The notes below the pieces were generated by a model. That model ran no database searches and was not told where the DNA came from. It was given only the letters and a program-made list of their open reading frames with translations. Below, piece after piece: positions 9,069 through 16,486 of a DNA stretch of 23,654 nt (the first letter of the stretch is position 1; each line of letters starts with the position of its first letter). The translations under genes and the position numbers were made by a program. The stretch is taken from positions 21,483 to 45,136 of the forward strand of contig CAJULV010000028.1 of NCBI GenBank assembly GCA_910587555.1, in the 5' to 3' direction. Source of the DNA: an uncultured Acetatifactor sp. GTDB lineage: Bacteria > Bacillota > Clostridia > Lachnospirales > Lachnospiraceae.

Positions 9069-10980
9069 ACCAACACCTCTGACTTTCGAACATCTCCCTA
9101 TACAACCCGTTTTTCAACTGCATTAACGTTTTATGGGTTCCCTGCTCCACAATCCTTTTTTGGTCTAACACCAGAATCTCATCTGCCATGCGCGCAGCGC
9201 CCAATCTGTGGGTAATCAAAATCGTAAGTTTGTCCATGGAAGGCCCGTCTTTAACGGAGGGACTTTCTTCAATGGAAGGACTTTCTTTAATGGAAGGACT
9301 TTCTTTAATGGAAAGACCGTCTTCAATAGAATGCCCTCCTTCCATTATGGCCTGCCGGAACAGCTCATACACCTTTGCTTCTCCCTTGGGATCCAAGGCT
9401 GCGGTAGGCTCGTCCAGGATATTTATGGGAGCTTCGCTGTACAAAAGCCTTGCAATTGCCAGTTTCTGCCACTGGCCGCCGGACAGATCCACACCATCCC
9501 TGTCCAATTTTCCCAGGTTGCTGTCCGGCCCATGGGGCAGTTCCCGCACACAAGATTCCAGTTCCAGCTTTTTTATAATCTGCTCAAACAATTGGGTATT
9601 GGGATGTGCTGCATCCTCATTCATCGTGCCGTTTCCCACTAAAATATTTTCCCGAAACGACATGGCATATCGGGCAAAATCCTGAAATACTACGGAAAAC
9701 ATCCACTTCAGCTCTCCATACCGGTATTCACGCAGGTCCTTTCCGTTGATGAGAATCTGTCCCTGGTAATCTTCATACAGTCCGGTGAGCAGCTTCGTCA
9801 GCGTGGACTTGCCCGCGCCGTTTTTGCCCACTACCGCATAGCACTTGTTTCCCTGAAGAACAAAGGAGCAGTCCTTCAGCACATAGGCCTCCCTTCCAGG
9901 ATAGCGGAAAGATACATTTCTGAATTCGATGGTTTCCACCTGAAATCCCGGAATTTTGAGTGGGCCAGCATTGGCGTCCTCTTTTTCCTCCATGCCCAGA
10001 AAAACGCTCACATCATGCAAATACGCATTTAAATCCGCTGCGCCCTGCATAATCCCTGCCAGATTCCATGACATGCCCTGAACGAGATTTAAAATGGAAG
10101 TTACGAGACCTACATATAGTCCGTTTGAAAGCTTTCCGCTGCCTAAAGCGGGAAGCAGGAGCAGCATAATGATGACTGCCAGCATAACCATTGTCAGTGA
10201 GCCGCTCTTCATATTGGCATATCTTTTTTTCTCAATGACAGCCTCTTTCTGATTCGCATAATCGCTGAGTCTGTCATATTCCTTTGCTATCTGTTCGGAA
10301 TAACCAAACATTGTGCGTTCTTTTGCGTGATCCCTGTCTGACAAAATCGCTGCCAGATATTGATACCGCCTTTTGATCTCTACTGCATCTTTTTGCAGGA
10401 CATAATTCTGCCTGCCGGTTTTATGCGCCAGATAAAAAAGCGGAACGCTCACCAGTAAAATCGCCGCGCCGCTCAGCATGCTGGCCTGCATCACAATGCT
10501 CATAAGAGCCACGCATTTTACAATCAACTCAATTCCGTTACAGACTGTTCGGTAACCAGACCAAAAACGATTTTCCACATCTCCGCAGACACGGTATATC
10601 AAGGCGCAGGATTCATTATCCTCTATGTACCTGTATTGGAGCAGGGCCTGCTTTTTCATAAACCGGTTCCTCAGCGCGGTTTTTAAATAATTCCGCGCGG
10701 ATATGTTGATCAGATTCGTGGCAGAGGGGATCATCTGCTTAAAAATCACAATCCCCAGCAATATAATAAGAGGACCCAAAACCATGCGAACTTCCAATCC
10801 GCCGCCATAGGCTCCCTCCACGCGGTTCACAAATTCCGCAATTGCAAGTGTCTGGGCCGTTGGCAGAAAGGCATTGATCAGGGCAACCGCCATAAGGTAT
10901 ACTGCATGGAAGGGCATCATTTTCAACATTTCCTGCAGGAATACAAAAATATTGTACTTTGATTTATCTAAATTTCTCAT
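9058..10980 (-). CDS. ABC exporter, fused permease and ATPase (first subunit) with repeat insertion
   Basis: The product has 640 residues from the ATG at 10980, which has GAGG nine bases upstream. An in-frame GTG at 11013 would add 11 residues but lacks a well-spaced site. The exporter membrane domain is followed by an ATPase domain with Walker A GKNGAGKST, signature LSGGQWQK, Walker B INILDEPTAALD and H-loop ITHRL, all intact. Between Walker B/D-loop and H-loop is an inserted run of hexapeptides of the form SIKESP, about 35 residues (roughly 549-583 from this start), coded by an 18-bp minisatellite. The family normally has only about 25-30 residues between these motifs, so the insertion is odd. 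It is the first gene of a two-gene operon with the next exporter subunit. Confidence 0.88.
   Translation of the reverse strand: MRNLDKSKYNIFVFLQEMLKMMPFHAVYLMAVALINAFLPTAQTLAIAEFVNRVEGAYGGGLEVRMVLGPLIILLGIVIFKQMIPSATNLINISARNYLKTALRNRFMKKQALLQYRYIEDNESCALIYRVCGDVENRFWSGYRTVCNGIELIVKCVALMSIVMQASMLSGAAILLVSVPLFYLAHKTGRQNYVLQKDAVEIKRRYQYLAAILSDRDHAKERTMFGYSEQIAKEYDRLSDYANQKEAVIEKKRYANMKSGSLTMVMLAVIIMLLLLPALGSGKLSNGLYVGLVTSILNLVQGMSWNLAGIMQGAADLNAYLHDVSVFLGMEEKEDANAGPLKIPGFQVETIEFRNVSFRYPGREAYVLKDCSFVLQGNKCYAVVGKNGAGKSTLTKLLTGLYEDYQGQILINGKDLREYRYGELKWMFSVVFQDFARYAMSFRENILVGNGTMNEDAAHPNTQLFEQIIKKLELESCVRELPHGPDSNLGKLDRDGVDLSGGQWQKLAIARLLYSEAPINILDEPTAALDPKGEAKVYELFRQAIMEGGHSIEDGLSIKESPSIKESPSIEESPSVKDGPSMDKLTILITHRLGAARMADEILVLDQKRIVEQGTHKTLMQLKNGLYREMFESQRCWYET
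9236..9343 (-). repeat. 18-bp minisatellite (6 units) inside ABC ATPase gene
   Basis: Six consecutive 18-bp units begin at 9236, 9254, 9272, 9290, 9308 and 9326. The third and fourth are identical, and the others differ by a few substitutions. No unit breaks the reading frame. They encode SIKESP-like hexapeptides on the minus strand. The outermost unit (9326-9343) is the most diverged, as expected at the edge of a slippage-grown array. Confidence 0.9.
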
Positions 10981-11103
10981 CTTGTTTTTCCTCTGCTGCT
11001 GCCTGCCGGACACACCATATCCATGCCTGCCGGTTTCCTTTCAGCTTTCGATAGAACATATCTCATAATAACCCTTAGGTTTTCTGGTATCAAGCAGCAT
11101 AAC

Positions 11104-11131
11104 AATATATTTGGTGTCTGGAATTTCTCAA
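11104..11131 (-). promoter_or_regulatory. Candidate promoter of the ABC exporter operon
   Basis: On the minus strand TTGAGA (11126-11131) and TATATT (11104-11109) are separated by 16 bp, each one base from consensus. The site is about 125 bp upstream of the exporter start. No terminator lies between. The remaining gap up to 11322 shows no gene that I can support. Confidence 0.4.
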
Positions 11132-11322
11132 ATATTTTGGTGAAATCTCTTTTATATGTCAGTACATATCTGATTCATGAATTACTCCATTTGATTGTTA
11201 TATATAAGGCCGGACAATGGCCAATCCGATAACGGGAAGACAAAACGGAAAAAAACGTAATTTACTTAAAACCGCTCCGCTTGTAATCCATAAAAAGATA
11301 CCGGAATGCATAAGGCTGATAT

Positions 11323-11368
11323 TCCGTAATACAGTTCATAGGAGCATAATTAGTCCATTTCCAGACTT
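11323..11368 (-). pseudogene. Fragment of a GNAT acetyltransferase gene
   Basis: These 46 bases match 13723-13768, an internal part of the acetyltransferase gene at 13299-13874, at 43 of 46 positions and in the same orientation. Read on the minus strand the fragment keeps the protein stretch WKWTNYAPMNCI. The rest of the gene is absent on both sides. The match stops exactly where the 91-bp repeat begins, sharing two bases (TT). It is a recombination scar, not a working gene. Confidence 0.75.
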
Positions 11369-11457
11369 TCTATAGGATATCCTTATTATACAAAATGCCT
11401 CTCCTGTTTACAATAAAATTCCCATGAACTTTTTGTCAGCAGTGCATAAGAGGGAAT
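11367..11457 (-). repeat. 91-bp promoter-bearing direct repeat, left copy
   Basis: The sequence aligns without gaps to 15158-15248 with 79 of 91 identities, including 29 identical bases in a row (11400-11428). It carries a minus-strand promoter, TTGTAA and TATAAT with a 17-bp spacer, conserved in both copies. Here the promoter points into the acetyltransferase fragment and on toward the ABC exporter operon. Confidence 0.8.
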
Positions 11458-11475
11458 CTCTTAAATCCGGCAGTG

Positions 11476-12066
11476 TCACAGCACCCTACTCATAAGTTCT
11501 TCAAAATTATGAACGACATCCCCTTTATATGGTACATTTCTACTGTTAAACAGAATTGTATTCATTCCCAGTCTGTTGGCAGCCCCCAGATAACCCCTTC
11601 GGTCATCTACATACAGACATTCTGCTGCATCAACTGCCAGTTTCTCAATAGTAAGCCGGAAAATGCGTTCATCTGGTTTTCGAATCTTCAAATCTCCGCT
11701 GATACTAATCACGTCAAAGTATTGATTTATATTAAATTTCTCACGCAGATACTTACTCCACCTGCTGGAATCATTAGATATGATGGCTAACTTATACTTA
11801 TTTCTAACGGCTTTTATGAAATCCAGAAAGCCATCGTTCAGTTCTATGGTATCCAAATAATTCCTTTCGATTTTTTCTAAATCACCCCGGAAGCCCACCG
11901 TCGCCCATATCTCCAAAGAAGACCATTCTCCCATATTGGCTTTATTCCATGGTTTGATTATTTTTTCCGGATCAAGCTCAGGAAAAGTCTGCTGAACATA
12001 TGGAACAAAATCATCTCCCGTCTGTTTCACTATCACGCCATACATATCTAATAGAATAGCTTTCAT
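11476..12066 (-). CDS. HAD-superfamily hydrolase
   Basis: The product has 196 residues. Motif I is DMYGV (nucleophile Asp7, with Tyr in place of the usual second Asp, a variation known in HAD-IA relatives). Motif II is ISNDS (about 96-100), motif III is Lys130 in KIRKPDERIF, and motif IV is the YVDD pair at 154-155. A small-molecule phosphatase acting in the cytoplasm is likely; the substrate is not predictable. The start ATG overlaps the upstream HD gene stop (ATGA), showing translational coupling with a YqeK-like HD hydrolase, so both may act on nucleotide-type phosphates. Confidence 0.85.
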   Translation of the reverse strand: MKAILLDMYGVIVKQTGDDFVPYVQQTFPELDPEKIIKPWNKANMGEWSSLEIWATVGFRGDLEKIERNYLDTIELNDGFLDFIKAVRNKYKLAIISNDSSRWSKYLREKFNINQYFDVISISGDLKIRKPDERIFRLTIEKLAVDAAECLYVDDRRGYLGAANRLGMNTILFNSRNVPYKGDVVHNFEELMSRVL

Positions 12067-12682
12067 GCAATCTCTCTCATATTTTTTAATTGGTCATATG
12101 CCTCTATCCAGTTGTCATGAGGGCATAAAATCATATCGTTTTCAATCATGTATTCCATATATTTGTAACATGCTGCTTCCAGCGATATATCAAGTGCAGC
12201 ATTGACTTCTTCATAAAAAGGCGGTATGCCTCCTTTGTCCCACGCAAGCTTGTCTGCAATAAACAGCGACATTTCATATTTTGAAGGACTCTTTTTTAAT
12301 GTAGTATGACATTCTATAGCCGATAATATCTCTTCGCCTGATATATTGAAATATTCTACCGCACATATTTTAGATAGGCGCTGATGGAGCAAAAAAGATA
12401 TCTTCTCTCAGCCTCGCAAACCTCCAAACGATTTTCATATGCGTATTTAAGCATATCCTCCGGCTTGATGATCGCGCTGATATCATGCAAAAGCCCTGCG
12501 ATAACACATTTGTCATGGTCTAAATCATATGTTTTGGAGATAAGCGCATTTCTATCTGCCACATTTGCCACATGAATATATGTTTTGCTTTTTCCGTTAA
12601 TCAAAAGTATGTTTTTTACATCTGTGCGAATGTCTCCGCTAAGTGGTTCCGTTTTTATATAACTAAAATTATCAAATATCAT
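12063..12682 (-). pseudogene. YqeK-like HD-domain hydrolase, broken by one-base frameshift
   Basis: The reading starts at ATG 12682 (GGAG eight bases upstream). It runs through IHVANVA and the metal-binding pair in GLLHDIS, then leaves frame in a T6 tract (A6 at 12391-12396 on the plus strand). Adding one T restores a single frame: RYLFLLHQRLSK continuing through AIECHTT and FIADKL to the stop at 12063. The restored protein, about 206 residues, has the order of His, His-Asp, His, His and Asp landmarks known from YqeK, a diadenosine tetraphosphatase of Firmicutes. As read, it makes a product that stops at 12356 and possibly a second piece from TTG at 12392. A sequencing error or polymerase slippage on the T-run is possible. 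It is coupled to the HAD gene. Confidence 0.75.
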
Positions 12683-12724
12683 TTTGGTCTCTCCTGCATA
12701 TATTTTCAACCGTGCTTTACAAAG

Positions 12725-13234
12725 TTACCAACATCCTTCTTCTTTTCCATATCCAAATTTATGTTTTGTACGCAATATTTTTTTCGCTAATTCCATATCG
12801 CATAATCCGAAAATCATAACATCATCTATGACTCTTTCCGCTCCTAATGAATCAAAGTAATAGGCCTCTCTGTCTAAATACGCAAACCCGAATTTTTCAT
12901 ACAACTTATGTACGGTCGCTGCCCTCTCCGCAAACAGGCAGGCAATGTCAACTCCTACTTCATATGCCAAATGTAATGACCTTTCAGTCATTTCGCGGGC
13001 ATACCCTTTTCCACGATATTCAGGCAATATTCCCAACCCGCCAAAACCGCCTAAATGAAATTTTTGACCATCATATTCCGAAAGTCGTTTGTATAAATAA
13101 CTCACTCCAACGATTCTTGTGTCATCCAAAAGTAAATAAGCGCCGAATTCCACAGCTCCAAACATATGTCCTTCATCCTGATTTATTTCAGTGTCGTCAA
13201 ATCCGAAGCATTCTTTATTAATGACATTCAGCAT
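12725..13234 (-). CDS. GNAT-family N-acetyltransferase, probably N-terminally frameshifted
   Basis: The visible frame gives 169 residues. The acetyl-CoA binding motif A is clear at GILPEYRGKGYAREM, preceded by beta-strand 4 (FGGLG) and followed by a Val-Gly-containing helix and LYEKFGF, the usual GNAT end. The ATG at 13234 has a poor ribosome-binding site. A better start, ATG at 13272 with GAGAGGAT upstream, reads MRFKT and hits a stop in that frame. One inserted base near 13258-13263 would join it to EITQAQQEMLNV, which precedes the visible start in frame. The substrate is unknown. It lies 16 bp upstream of the broad HD/HAD pair and is probably co-transcribed with it. Confidence 0.75.
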   Translation of the reverse strand: MLNVINKECFGFDDTEINQDEGHMFGAVEFGAYLLLDDTRIVGVSYLYKRLSEYDGQKFHLGGFGGLGILPEYRGKGYAREMTERSLHLAYEVGVDIACLFAERAATVHKLYEKFGFAYLDREAYYFDSLGAERVIDDVMIFGLCDMELAKKILRTKHKFGYGKEEGCW

Positions 13235-13298
13235 TTCTTGCTGTGCCTGTGTTATTTCGTTTTAAAGCGCATCTTATATCCATCCTCTCTTTTACCTT

Positions 13299-13874
13299 TC
13301 AAATGTTTTCCCTGAAAAAATCTTCTGCAAGTATTGCATACATTACCTTGTCAAAGATCCCATTATTGCATTTACATCCCTGACGCAATGTGCCTTCCCA
13401 CTTCATGCCGGCCTTTTCCTGCATTTTCCCGGAGGCCGGGTTTTCGCCTGCGTGCCATGCATAAATTCGATTCATTCCGACTTCCTGGAAGAAAAATTCG
13501 ATGACTCTTTTGGTGGCTTCCGTCATAAGGCCCTGATTCCACCATCTCTGCCCGATTTCACATGCCAGTTCCACCTGGCGCAGCTCATCATCCGGATGCA
13601 TCCCAAAATATCGCCCAATCACTTCACCCGTCTCCTTCAACTGAACCGCCCAACTATAACGGTCACTCTTTTCATAGGCGTTCAGCCAGTTGTTCGTGAA
13701 CATATTCGCATTCGTCATCACATCCGCAATACAGTTCATAGGCGCATAATTCGTCCATTTCCAGACTTCTTTATCATTCCAGCAATTATAATAAATCTGT
13801 TCAAGGTCTTCTTTTTGAAATCGCCGCAATATGAGACGTGGCGTTTCCAGAGATACAGTTCCCTTATGTGTCAT
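13299..13874 (-). CDS. GNAT acetyltransferase, RimJ/RimL type
   Basis: The product has 191 residues; the ATG follows AGGAGGGAAGCA. The N-terminus LETPRLILRRF is the signature of RimJ/RimL-type acetyltransferases, which act on protein N-termini or small amines. The motif A region is CEIGQRWWNQGLMTEATKRV, and the end IYAWHAGENPASGKMQEKAGMKWEG is typical (Asn plus Gly-Met-Glu strand). Length is normal. The same gene left a 46-bp fragment at 11323-11368. The actual substrate cannot be read from sequence. Confidence 0.85.
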   Translation of the reverse strand: MTHKGTVSLETPRLILRRFQKEDLEQIYYNCWNDKEVWKWTNYAPMNCIADVMTNANMFTNNWLNAYEKSDRYSWAVQLKETGEVIGRYFGMHPDDELRQVELACEIGQRWWNQGLMTEATKRVIEFFFQEVGMNRIYAWHAGENPASGKMQEKAGMKWEGTLRQGCKCNNGIFDKVMYAILAEDFFRENI

Positions 13875-14027
13875 TGCTTCCCTCCTGTCGCAGTGGAAAT
13901 ACTACTCCGGGCACGCTCAAAAAGCATGCGGCTGCCGGCGCATGTGTCCGATAACGAAAACGGCTGTTGGTGAGCAAGCTCCCCAACAACCATTCCCGTA
14001 ACCGCCCGGCTTGTAGCTATAAAAAAA

Positions 14028-14049
14028 TCGGGGTGACAGAATTCGAACA
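14028..14049 (-). other. tRNA-Pro-like 3' end fragment, candidate attachment site
   Basis: On the minus strand the stretch reads TTCGAAT (T-loop), then TCTGTCACCCCGA, followed by a run of T. CACCCCGA is the acceptor 3' strand of bacterial tRNA-Pro (partner CGGGGTG). No anticodon or D-arm lies upstream, so it is not a tRNA. Integrating elements that use tRNA genes leave such a copy of the 3' end at one border. It sits 1.25 kb from the end of the integrase gene, with the MNT/HEPN genes between. The match is by recognition, not alignment. The rest of 13875-14194 contains no gene. Confidence 0.5.
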
Positions 14050-14148
14050 CCTTTTCCCGGCTTTTTCAAGCATTTTTACGCGGCTTTATCCCCCTGGAGG
14101 TCCAGTCTGAGAACCGATTCGCTGATTTTACCCTTGCAAAAAGTGTCG

Positions 14149-14184
14149 CCGTAGCGTCGCCGCAAAAAGGGCGGAGCGCTACGG
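14149..14184 (-). terminator. Long hairpin downstream of MNT/HEPN genes
   Basis: CCGTAGCG (14149-14156) pairs with CGCTACGG (14177-14184), and an inner CGCC/GGCG extends the stem. On the minus strand it follows the stop at 14195 by about 10 bases and is followed by CGACACTTTTT. That fits a factor-independent terminator, although the T-run is offset by several bases. Confidence 0.5.
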
Positions 14185-14194
14185 AACGATTCTG

Positions 14195-14404
14195 CTAGAC
14201 CTGCTGTAAAACCTGGGATTCAATTTCCTTTCGGTCTTCCTCTGACAACTCCGGGAAATACTCGGCAATCTCGTCTATGTCAATTTTCCCTTTTTGTATC
14301 ATGAAGATTGCCTTATTCCTCGCCACCTCTTTAGCTGTTTCCTGTTTTATGTCATTCTCAAAAGCTTTGTAAATCTGTTCATCGTCAAATAGTGTCATCA
14401 GCAT
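14195..14404 (-). CDS. Short C-terminal remnant resembling Rpn-family nuclease tails
   Basis: The product is about 69 residues starting at ATG 14404; two other ATGs are close. The sequence TAKEVARNKAIFMIQKGKID and IAEYFPELSEEDRKEI is the kind of helical tail that follows the catalytic domain in Rpn (PD-(D/E)XK) recombination-promoting nucleases and related proteins. The catalytic domain itself is absent. The start lies 4 bases after the stop that the HEPN gene would have without its frameshift, so it may have been the third gene of that operon. It could equally be an independent small protein. Confidence 0.45.
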   Translation of the reverse strand: MLMTLFDDEQIYKAFENDIKQETAKEVARNKAIFMIQKGKIDIDEIAEYFPELSEEDRKEIESQVLQQV

Positions 14405-14454
14405 AAGTTCAGTCTTTCTCCACCACAATTTCCGTCACCCATTGAAAAATTTCG

Positions 14455-14802
14455 TCAGCATACTGCAATGCCTCTCTCATGTCTTTCCTCCAGAAACAAC
14501 TCATTCGGATATCTTACTGCTACACCATACGGTGTCAGCGCATCAGCATAATCATAGAATTTCTCTTCGATTGAGACCTTGTTTTTAATCTGATTCAGTA
14601 AAAATGAAAGGTCATGAAGTTTGGGCATTCCACCTTCTTCTCCAAAATACATAATCAGCGTTTTTATTGCCTTTTCAGCCGCCTGTTGGCAATGATAACA
14701 GATAATCTCTAATGGCTTTGAATAATAAGTTGCATCCAGATGTTTCGCTACCCCTAAATCTGCTGCCGCCATTTCATACCACTCTCTGACTTGTTTCGTC
14801 AT
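14455..14802 (-). CDS. HEPN-domain protein (MNT partner), C-terminus frameshifted
   Basis: As read it has 115 residues; the ATG at 14802 has GGAG nine bases upstream. YHCQQAAEKAIKTLIMYFGE, LHDLSFLL and AVRYPNE are the conserved blocks of PF05168-type HEPN proteins, which pair with minimal nucleotidyltransferases as toxin-antitoxin or nucleotide-modifying modules. After EERH the frame ends in RGIAVC. The overlapping frame continues as MREALQYADEIFQWVTEI and stops at 14409, which is the expected HEPN C-terminus. A missing base near 14480 is the likely cause, so the true gene would be 14409-14802. It overlaps the MNT gene by 29 bp. An RxxxxxH RNase motif is not obvious. Confidence 0.75.
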   Translation of the reverse strand: MTKQVREWYEMAAADLGVAKHLDATYYSKPLEIICYHCQQAAEKAIKTLIMYFGEEGGMPKLHDLSFLLNQIKNKVSIEEKFYDYADALTPYGVAVRYPNELFLEERHERGIAVC

Positions 14803-15106
14803 ACAAAAGCACTCCTTTTCTGTACACCTCGTTTTCTATAGAGGGAATTTCTTTTCTGGCTTCAAAACGGCTTACGGTTCCTACAACAATATCCACAGGG
14901 CGCTGCTTCACTTTGCGGATAGATTTGTATGCTTTTGTTGTTTCTGCAAGAATATCTGATACGGCATCCTGTACGATGATGTAAAAATCAAAATCGCTTT
15001 CCTCTGTATAGGTGCTGTCTGCAAAAGAACCAAATAAATAGATTCGGACAGGTAGAAGCTGTTCGACAAAATGGTTTGTCAGTTCCCGGATTTCGCTTGT
15101 GGGCAT
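14774..15106 (-). CDS. Minimal nucleotidyltransferase (MNT), partner of HEPN protein
   Basis: The product has 110 residues from ATG 15106, chosen because GGAG lies nine bases upstream; the earlier TTG and ATG at 15115 and 15112 sit too close to that site. The polymerase-beta-type motif is complete: GSFAD (26-30), SDFDFYIIV with metal ligands Asp38 and Asp40, and a third Asp at 72 in VDIVV. In known MNT/HEPN pairs this enzyme adds nucleotides to the HEPN toxin and so neutralises it; whether that holds here is inference. It is expressed from the promoter in the 91-bp repeat. Confidence 0.85.
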   Translation of the reverse strand: MPTSEIRELTNHFVEQLLPVRIYLFGSFADSTYTEESDFDFYIIVQDAVSDILAETTKAYKSIRKVKQRPVDIVVGTVSRFEARKEIPSIENEVYRKGVLLYDETSQRVV

Positions 15107-15157
15107 GACCATCAACTCCTTTCCTTTGAATAAAGCGGCTCTTTTTCATGTCTTCTT

Positions 15158-15248
15158 TTTCTATAGGTTACTTTCATTATACAGAAAGCTTCTCCTGTTT
15201 ACAATAAAATTCCCATGAAATTTTTGTCAGCAGCGTAAAAGAGGGAAT
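15158..15248 (-). repeat. 91-bp promoter-bearing direct repeat, right copy
   Basis: This is the partner of 11367-11457 (87% identical, no gaps). Its minus-strand promoter TTGTAA, 17 bp, TATAAT ends about 70 bases before the MNT start and should drive MNT/HEPN. Its right edge lies within the terminator behind the integrase gene. A short palindrome, AAAATT / AATTTT, sits upstream of the -35 and may bind a regulator. Confidence 0.8.
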
Positions 15249-15266
15249 ACCAAAAGATATCCCCTC
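15237..15266 (-). terminator. Intrinsic terminator of the integrase operon
   Basis: On the minus strand GAGGGGATA and TATTCCCTC form a 9-bp stem with one G-U pair and an 8-base loop, followed by TTTT. It lies 30 bases after the integrase stop. This separates the integrase operon from the MNT/HEPN promoter. Confidence 0.65.
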
Positions 15267-15295
15267 CATAAGTACAGCCGCCACATCATGCGCTG

Positions 15296-16486
15296 CTATT
15301 GTGATGCCGCTATTGTATTTCCGAAAATCTCTTCCAGTTTTGCCATATCCGACTTCATCCTGTTCATGGTGGCATGCTGATAGCGTTTGGTACTCTGTAT
15401 GGTGCTGTGTCCTCCTGTGGCTATGATGGAAAGCTCGCTGAAGCCGATTTCCGTGCACAGCGTAAAATAGGTATGTCTTAAGTCATGCAGACGGTAATGG
15501 GGCAGGTCAGGGCATTCCTTTTCCAGAAAGCTTTTGTAGATTTTATACATCCTGTTGTCGCTGACCGGTGCAAAGGGCGCGTGGTGCAGAATGAAGACAT
15601 GACCCTGTCCCTGAAAATCATCCTCCCTGGACTGTTCCTTGACGTACATCTTTCTGGCCGTCTGCAGAATGCGATATACCTCTCCTCCCGGCTGAATCGG
15701 AATGACGCGGGTTCCGGCCTTTGTCTTTGTCTCCTTTTCCGTCATCTTTCCATCAGCATACACAGCGGCACGGCGGACGCAGAGAAAGCTTTCCTTTTCT
15801 CCCAGTGTGACATCTTCCCAGCGCAGGGCCGCAAGCTCTGAACGTCTCAGCCCCCCGGCAAGACAGGTCAGGGCTAACAGCAGCTGTATATTGATGTTGC
15901 CTGCAGACTTAGCCCGTTCCATCATCAGCTTGACTTCTTCCATGCTGTAGGCATTCCCCTCTTTGCTCGCCGCTTTGGGGAGCATCACATATTCACAGGG
16001 GTTCGGGATATCGCGTTTCAGATAATTATCTATCTTTGCCCTTTTGAGGATGACTGATACCAGATTCACGATATTTCGGATTGTCTTTGCAGATTTCCCC
16101 GCAGAGGCATACCTGTTGACCATATCCTGTATTGCTTCAGTGGTGATTTCGGAAAGATACCTGTTTCCTAAATGCTTCGCTATACCGTCTTTTGTATAGA
16201 ACAGCTGACGGTAATGCTGTCTGGTGGTGGGGGACAGGGAGTTGGTATATTTGGGGAAATAGACTTCCTCCGCATAATTTTTCAGCGTGACAGGCTCCTT
16301 TGTGGTATAGGCTCCGAATTCTGCTTCCAGTTCCATCTGGCAGCGGATTTTTTCGGCCTGGGCTTTGGTGGTTCCCTGGGGAAGAACCTGGTATTCCCTT
16401 TTGCGCTCCCCACCCCGTGTATAATCTCTGACGATACGGTAGCATGTACCGCTTTTGCGGCTTACTTTCTCAACATAGAATGACAT
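15296..16486 (-). CDS. Tyrosine recombinase (integrase) of a mobile element
   Basis: The product has 396 residues from ATG 16486, with GGAGG upstream; the ATG overlaps the preceding stop by one base (TGATG), so it is coupled to the excisionase-like gene. N-terminal arm-binding part is about 1-60, the core-binding SAM-like domain about 65-165, and the catalytic domain follows. Catalytic residues are present: Arg214 (GLRRSE), His334-xx-Arg337 (HDLRHT), His360 (GGHS) and Tyr369 (TKRYQH). It is full-length and appears active. It is of the Tn916/phage type that makes site-specific integration and, with an excisionase, excision. The attachment site should be just downstream; candidates are the 91-bp repeat and the tRNA-Pro-like end at 14028. 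Confidence 0.93.
   Translation of the reverse strand: MSFYVEKVSRKSGTCYRIVRDYTRGGERKREYQVLPQGTTKAQAEKIRCQMELEAEFGAYTTKEPVTLKNYAEEVYFPKYTNSLSPTTRQHYRQLFYTKDGIAKHLGNRYLSEITTEAIQDMVNRYASAGKSAKTIRNIVNLVSVILKRAKIDNYLKRDIPNPCEYVMLPKAASKEGNAYSMEEVKLMMERAKSAGNINIQLLLALTCLAGGLRRSELAALRWEDVTLGEKESFLCVRRAAVYADGKMTEKETKTKAGTRVIPIQPGGEVYRILQTARKMYVKEQSREDDFQGQGHVFILHHAPFAPVSDNRMYKIYKSFLEKECPDLPHYRLHDLRHTYFTLCTEIGFSELSIIATGGHSTIQSTKRYQHATMNRMKSDMAKLEEIFGNTIAASQ

Noticed and set aside
13965..13988. GTTGG-GAGC / GCTC-CCAAC hairpin as a terminator
   Set aside because: The loop is only two bases and there is no T-run on either strand; it may be a minor structure upstream of the acetyltransferase gene.
14028..14110. 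A complete tRNA-Pro gene on the minus strand
   Set aside because: Only the T-loop and 3' acceptor strand are present; no anticodon arm, D-arm or 5' acceptor strand occurs upstream.
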